64,000 bases of DNA, from positions 3,038,001-3,102,000 of the forward strand of contig OX337237.1 of NCBI GenBank assembly GCA_946965045.2. The letters run 5' to 3'. Under the pieces are notes generated by a model. It saw only the letters and a list, made by a program, of their open reading frames with translations. It ran no database searches and was not told the origin of the DNA. The position numbers and the translations under genes were made by a program. Source of the stretch: Epithemia pelagica (taxonomy: Eukaryota > Bacillariophyta > Bacillariophyceae > Surirellales > Surirellaceae). This document shows, piece by piece, positions 62,170 to 64,000 of the stretch. Numbering within the stretch: position 1 is the first letter of the stretch; each line of letters begins with the position of its first letter.

Positions 62170-64000
62170 ATGCAAGCCACTACTCTGTTGGGTTCGAAAG
62201 CCGCACCATTCTGGCCGCAAGACCAACTCGAACAAGAACAAGAAGAAGAAGAAGACGAAGAAGGAGAGGACTCTGAGGACAATGACAGTGAGGAAGACGA
62301 CCAGTTGCAACAACAATTGGATCAACTTGTGGTCGAACCCTCGACCAATCATCCGTTTCGGCATCCCTTTCCGCCCCATGACGACGACGACTATGACAAC
62401 CCGGACGACGACAATGACGATATTCTCTTTTGGGATCAAGGCGGACCGATTGTCTGGGAAGCACCACGGGATCATTATGATCCAGGAATCATGGGCAATC
62501 CTCATGCTCCTGCTCCTCCGGCACCACAGGCGGACCCGTCTTGGTGGGTGATTCAACGCGCCTGGGCCGCCAGTTTGGAAACGGGACGATTGCGGCTGGA
62601 TCAAGTAGCCTTGCGTCGCACCAGTCTCGACTATTTGATCCATCAAATGGCGACGGTCCCCCCAACGGCCCGACCCCATCATTTGAGTCTCTGTCATGTC
62701 ACCTTGATCGACGACAATGACACGGATGACAATGACACGGAGTTGTGGTTGGCCCACTTGGTGCAAGACTTTCCCGACGCGTGGACCTCGATTCACTTGC
62801 AAGATTCCAGTTCCAATCCTCGTTGGAGTCACCACCAGAACATTCTGGAATCTCTCTTCAACGCCATGACGAGCTTGACCCAGTTGCAAACCTTGCACTT
62901 GCAAGGATTGGATTTGAGAAAACGTCCCGAACGACAACGACGACCCATAGGTTCCGCGTCGCAGTGTTTGTGGGACTTTACCGAACAGTGTCGTCGTCGT
63001 CAACAACAACAACAATTAGAGCCGTACACACCACAAACGCATTCCTGCGGCGACGGTCACCATCAATCGCACCGCCATTCCTATCACACCGTCACGAGTC
63101 CCGCCAGTCGGGCCAGTCGAGCCTTAAACCGCCTATTGGTACAACAACGACACGCCCTCGTTCGGTTGGAAGTGGACTCGTGTCCCCTGCACGATGCCGA
63201 TGTGGCCCGTGTGGCCCAGGGAGTATCGCATCTCCAGAAATTGCAACACGTGGCCGTCCACAATTGTGGCCTGGATCTCGATCGACTCGAATGTCTCGTG
63301 CAACACTTGCCCCGACAATCATTGTCGTCCTGGCACTCTCCTCACGACAATGAAGGGAATGACCCGGACTGTTCCATTCGTGATTCAGAGTCGGACCACG
63401 ACGACGACGATGAAACATCCGTCTCATCCTCGTCCCCTTCCTCCTCCTCCTCATCTTCTTCTTGTTGTGGTTCTTCTTGTGCTTCTGCTGGTCCTGCTAC
63501 GAGTGGTACTTTGAAACGGGTCACAATCTATGACAATCAACTCACGGGTCGTGTCTTGGGAACCTTGGCACGCTTGTTGCAGCAACAACCACAATTGGAA
63601 CAACTCCAGGTGGCCTTTTGGGGATCCGACCATAATCTTGGCAATCCTTTAGTATCGGAGGGCAACCGAACCGCCGGTACGACAGCCACTCATCGGGGAG
63701 TGCCCTCCTCCAATAATACGTATGCCAATCACCACCAGCATCATCATCCAGAGCAGTTGGACAATGAGGAATGGATCCACGCCTTGCAACAACATTCCTG
63801 TTTGCAACAAGTCCACGTCTTTTGTCGCAATACCGGTGCCGCCCAAGTCGTTCAATGGTTGCAAGCCTTTGATTTAAATTGTGGTGCCTGGCACGAGTTT
63901 CACTTTGGGGTCTTTTCCTGTACCAAACCACCACGGATTCGTAGTGGTACTAGTAGTTTCCCAAACAACCATGATGGTCGTCGTCGTCCCATGACGTTGG
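62170..64000 (+). CDS. Acidic leucine-rich-repeat-like protein, runs off the window
   Basis: The frame is open from the ATG at 62170 (ACCACCATGC) to the last base, 610 codons, with no stop. The N-terminus is strongly acidic (Glu/Asp runs, residues 20-45 and 70-85), then comes a region containing WWVIQRAWAASLETG. Irregular leucine-rich units follow: LTQLQTLHLQGLDL, LVRLEVDSCPLHDADVAR, LQHVAVHNCGLDLDRLEC and LEQLQVAF, separated by His-, Gln- and Ser-rich inserts (a Ser run at about residues 420-440). The layout suits a solvent-exposed LRR scaffold, such as an F-box or RNI-type adaptor, but no F-box is evident. The C-terminus is outside the window. Function unknown. Confidence 0.72.
   Translation, partial: MQATTLLGSKAAPFWPQDQLEQEQEEEEDEEGEDSEDNDSEEDDQLQQQLDQLVVEPSTNHPFRHPFPPHDDDDYDNPDDDNDDILFWDQGGPIVWEAPRDHYDPGIMGNPHAPAPPAPQADPSWWVIQRAWAASLETGRLRLDQVALRRTSLDYLIHQMATVPPTARPHHLSLCHVTLIDDNDTDDNDTELWLAHLVQDFPDAWTSIHLQDSSSNPRWSHHQNILESLFNAMTSLTQLQTLHLQGLDLRKRPERQRRPIGSASQCLWDFTEQCRRRQQQQQLEPYTPQTHSCGDGHHQSHRHSYHTVTSPASRASRALNRLLVQQRHALVRLEVDSCPLHDADVARVAQGVSHLQKLQHVAVHNCGLDLDRLECLVQHLPRQSLSSWHSPHDNEGNDPDCSIRDSESDHDDDDETSVSSSSPSSSSSSSSCCGSSCASAGPATSGTLKRVTIYDNQLTGRVLGTLARLLQQQPQLEQLQVAFWGSDHNLGNPLVSEGNRTAGTTATHRGVPSSNNTYANHHQHHHPEQLDNEEWIHALQQHSCLQQVHVFCRNTGAAQVVQWLQAFDLNCGAWHEFHFGVFSCTKPPRIRSGTSSFPNNHDGRRRPMTL

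Noticed and set aside
62056-63015. 319-codon minus-strand frame opposite the LRR-like gene
   Set aside because: Hydrophobic composition is the complement of an acidic, Gln-rich coding strand; no motifs.
1-64000. CRISPR arrays, operons, bacterial-type promoters
   Set aside because: The window is eukaryotic; repeats present are tandem satellites, LTRs and transposon ends without spacer structure.

Overview
This is a eukaryotic nuclear window, most probably from a pennate diatom or a close stramenopile. The reasons are short GT-AG introns, a Copia element with the diatom-type protease region (an IDN tripeptide instead of the usual DSG/DTG), expanded glycosyltransferase-61 paralogues, and (CAA)n-rich coding sequence. 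The species cannot be fixed from sequence alone.

Layout. Bases 1-128 are the 3' end of a GT61-like glycosyltransferase gene. Bases 617-27158 are one Ty1/Copia retrotransposon with two 224-bp LTRs that look identical by eye and a GCAATA target duplication. Its pol gene is split by a second mobile element of 20,284 bp (3587-23870). That insert has 14-bp imperfect terminal inverted repeats and an AA flank duplication. Removing it restores the pol reading frame across the integrase zinc domain, so the boundaries are supported at base level.

The 20-kb insert is the most interesting part. It carries a large KDZ/Plavaka-like transposase candidate (minus strand, 16909-20751) and a divergent companion gene (21326-23319). 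It also carries a left-hand cargo block with two RING fingers and a C-terminal region that could be a 2-oxoglutarate/Fe(II) dioxygenase-type barrel, and three paralogous Cys-rich genes with no family I recognise. Non-coding structure includes GCGCA-type subterminal motifs at both ends, a 159-bp tandem repeat, 11 copies of a CGCT-N8-AGCG motif before the first gene, a 170-bp repeat between convergent genes, and a 43-bp repeat near the right end. Several of its genes are broken only by one in-frame TAA or a one-step frame change; in each case a short GT...AG segment could remove the break, so very short introns, nonsense mutations and sequence errors all remain possible.

Bases 27159-57265 are a host region dominated by a GT61-like cluster: eight members in the window, one cut by the window edge and two visibly broken. 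It is interspersed with a multi-pass membrane protein, a short-chain dehydrogenase, a xanthine/hypoxanthine phosphoribosyltransferase, a three-exon PhyH-like oxygenase, and gene debris (a phosphoribosyltransferase fragment with an internal micro-inversion, a bioF-like 5' fragment, and a possible MYND-family remnant). A segment of about 2.6 kb carrying one GT61 gene exists as two direct copies and one inverted copy, consistent with growth by local duplication.

Bases 57698-64000 are quieter: a cytosolic isoleucyl-tRNA synthetase (minus strand, one intron) and, divergent from it, an acidic leucine-rich-repeat-like protein that runs off the window.
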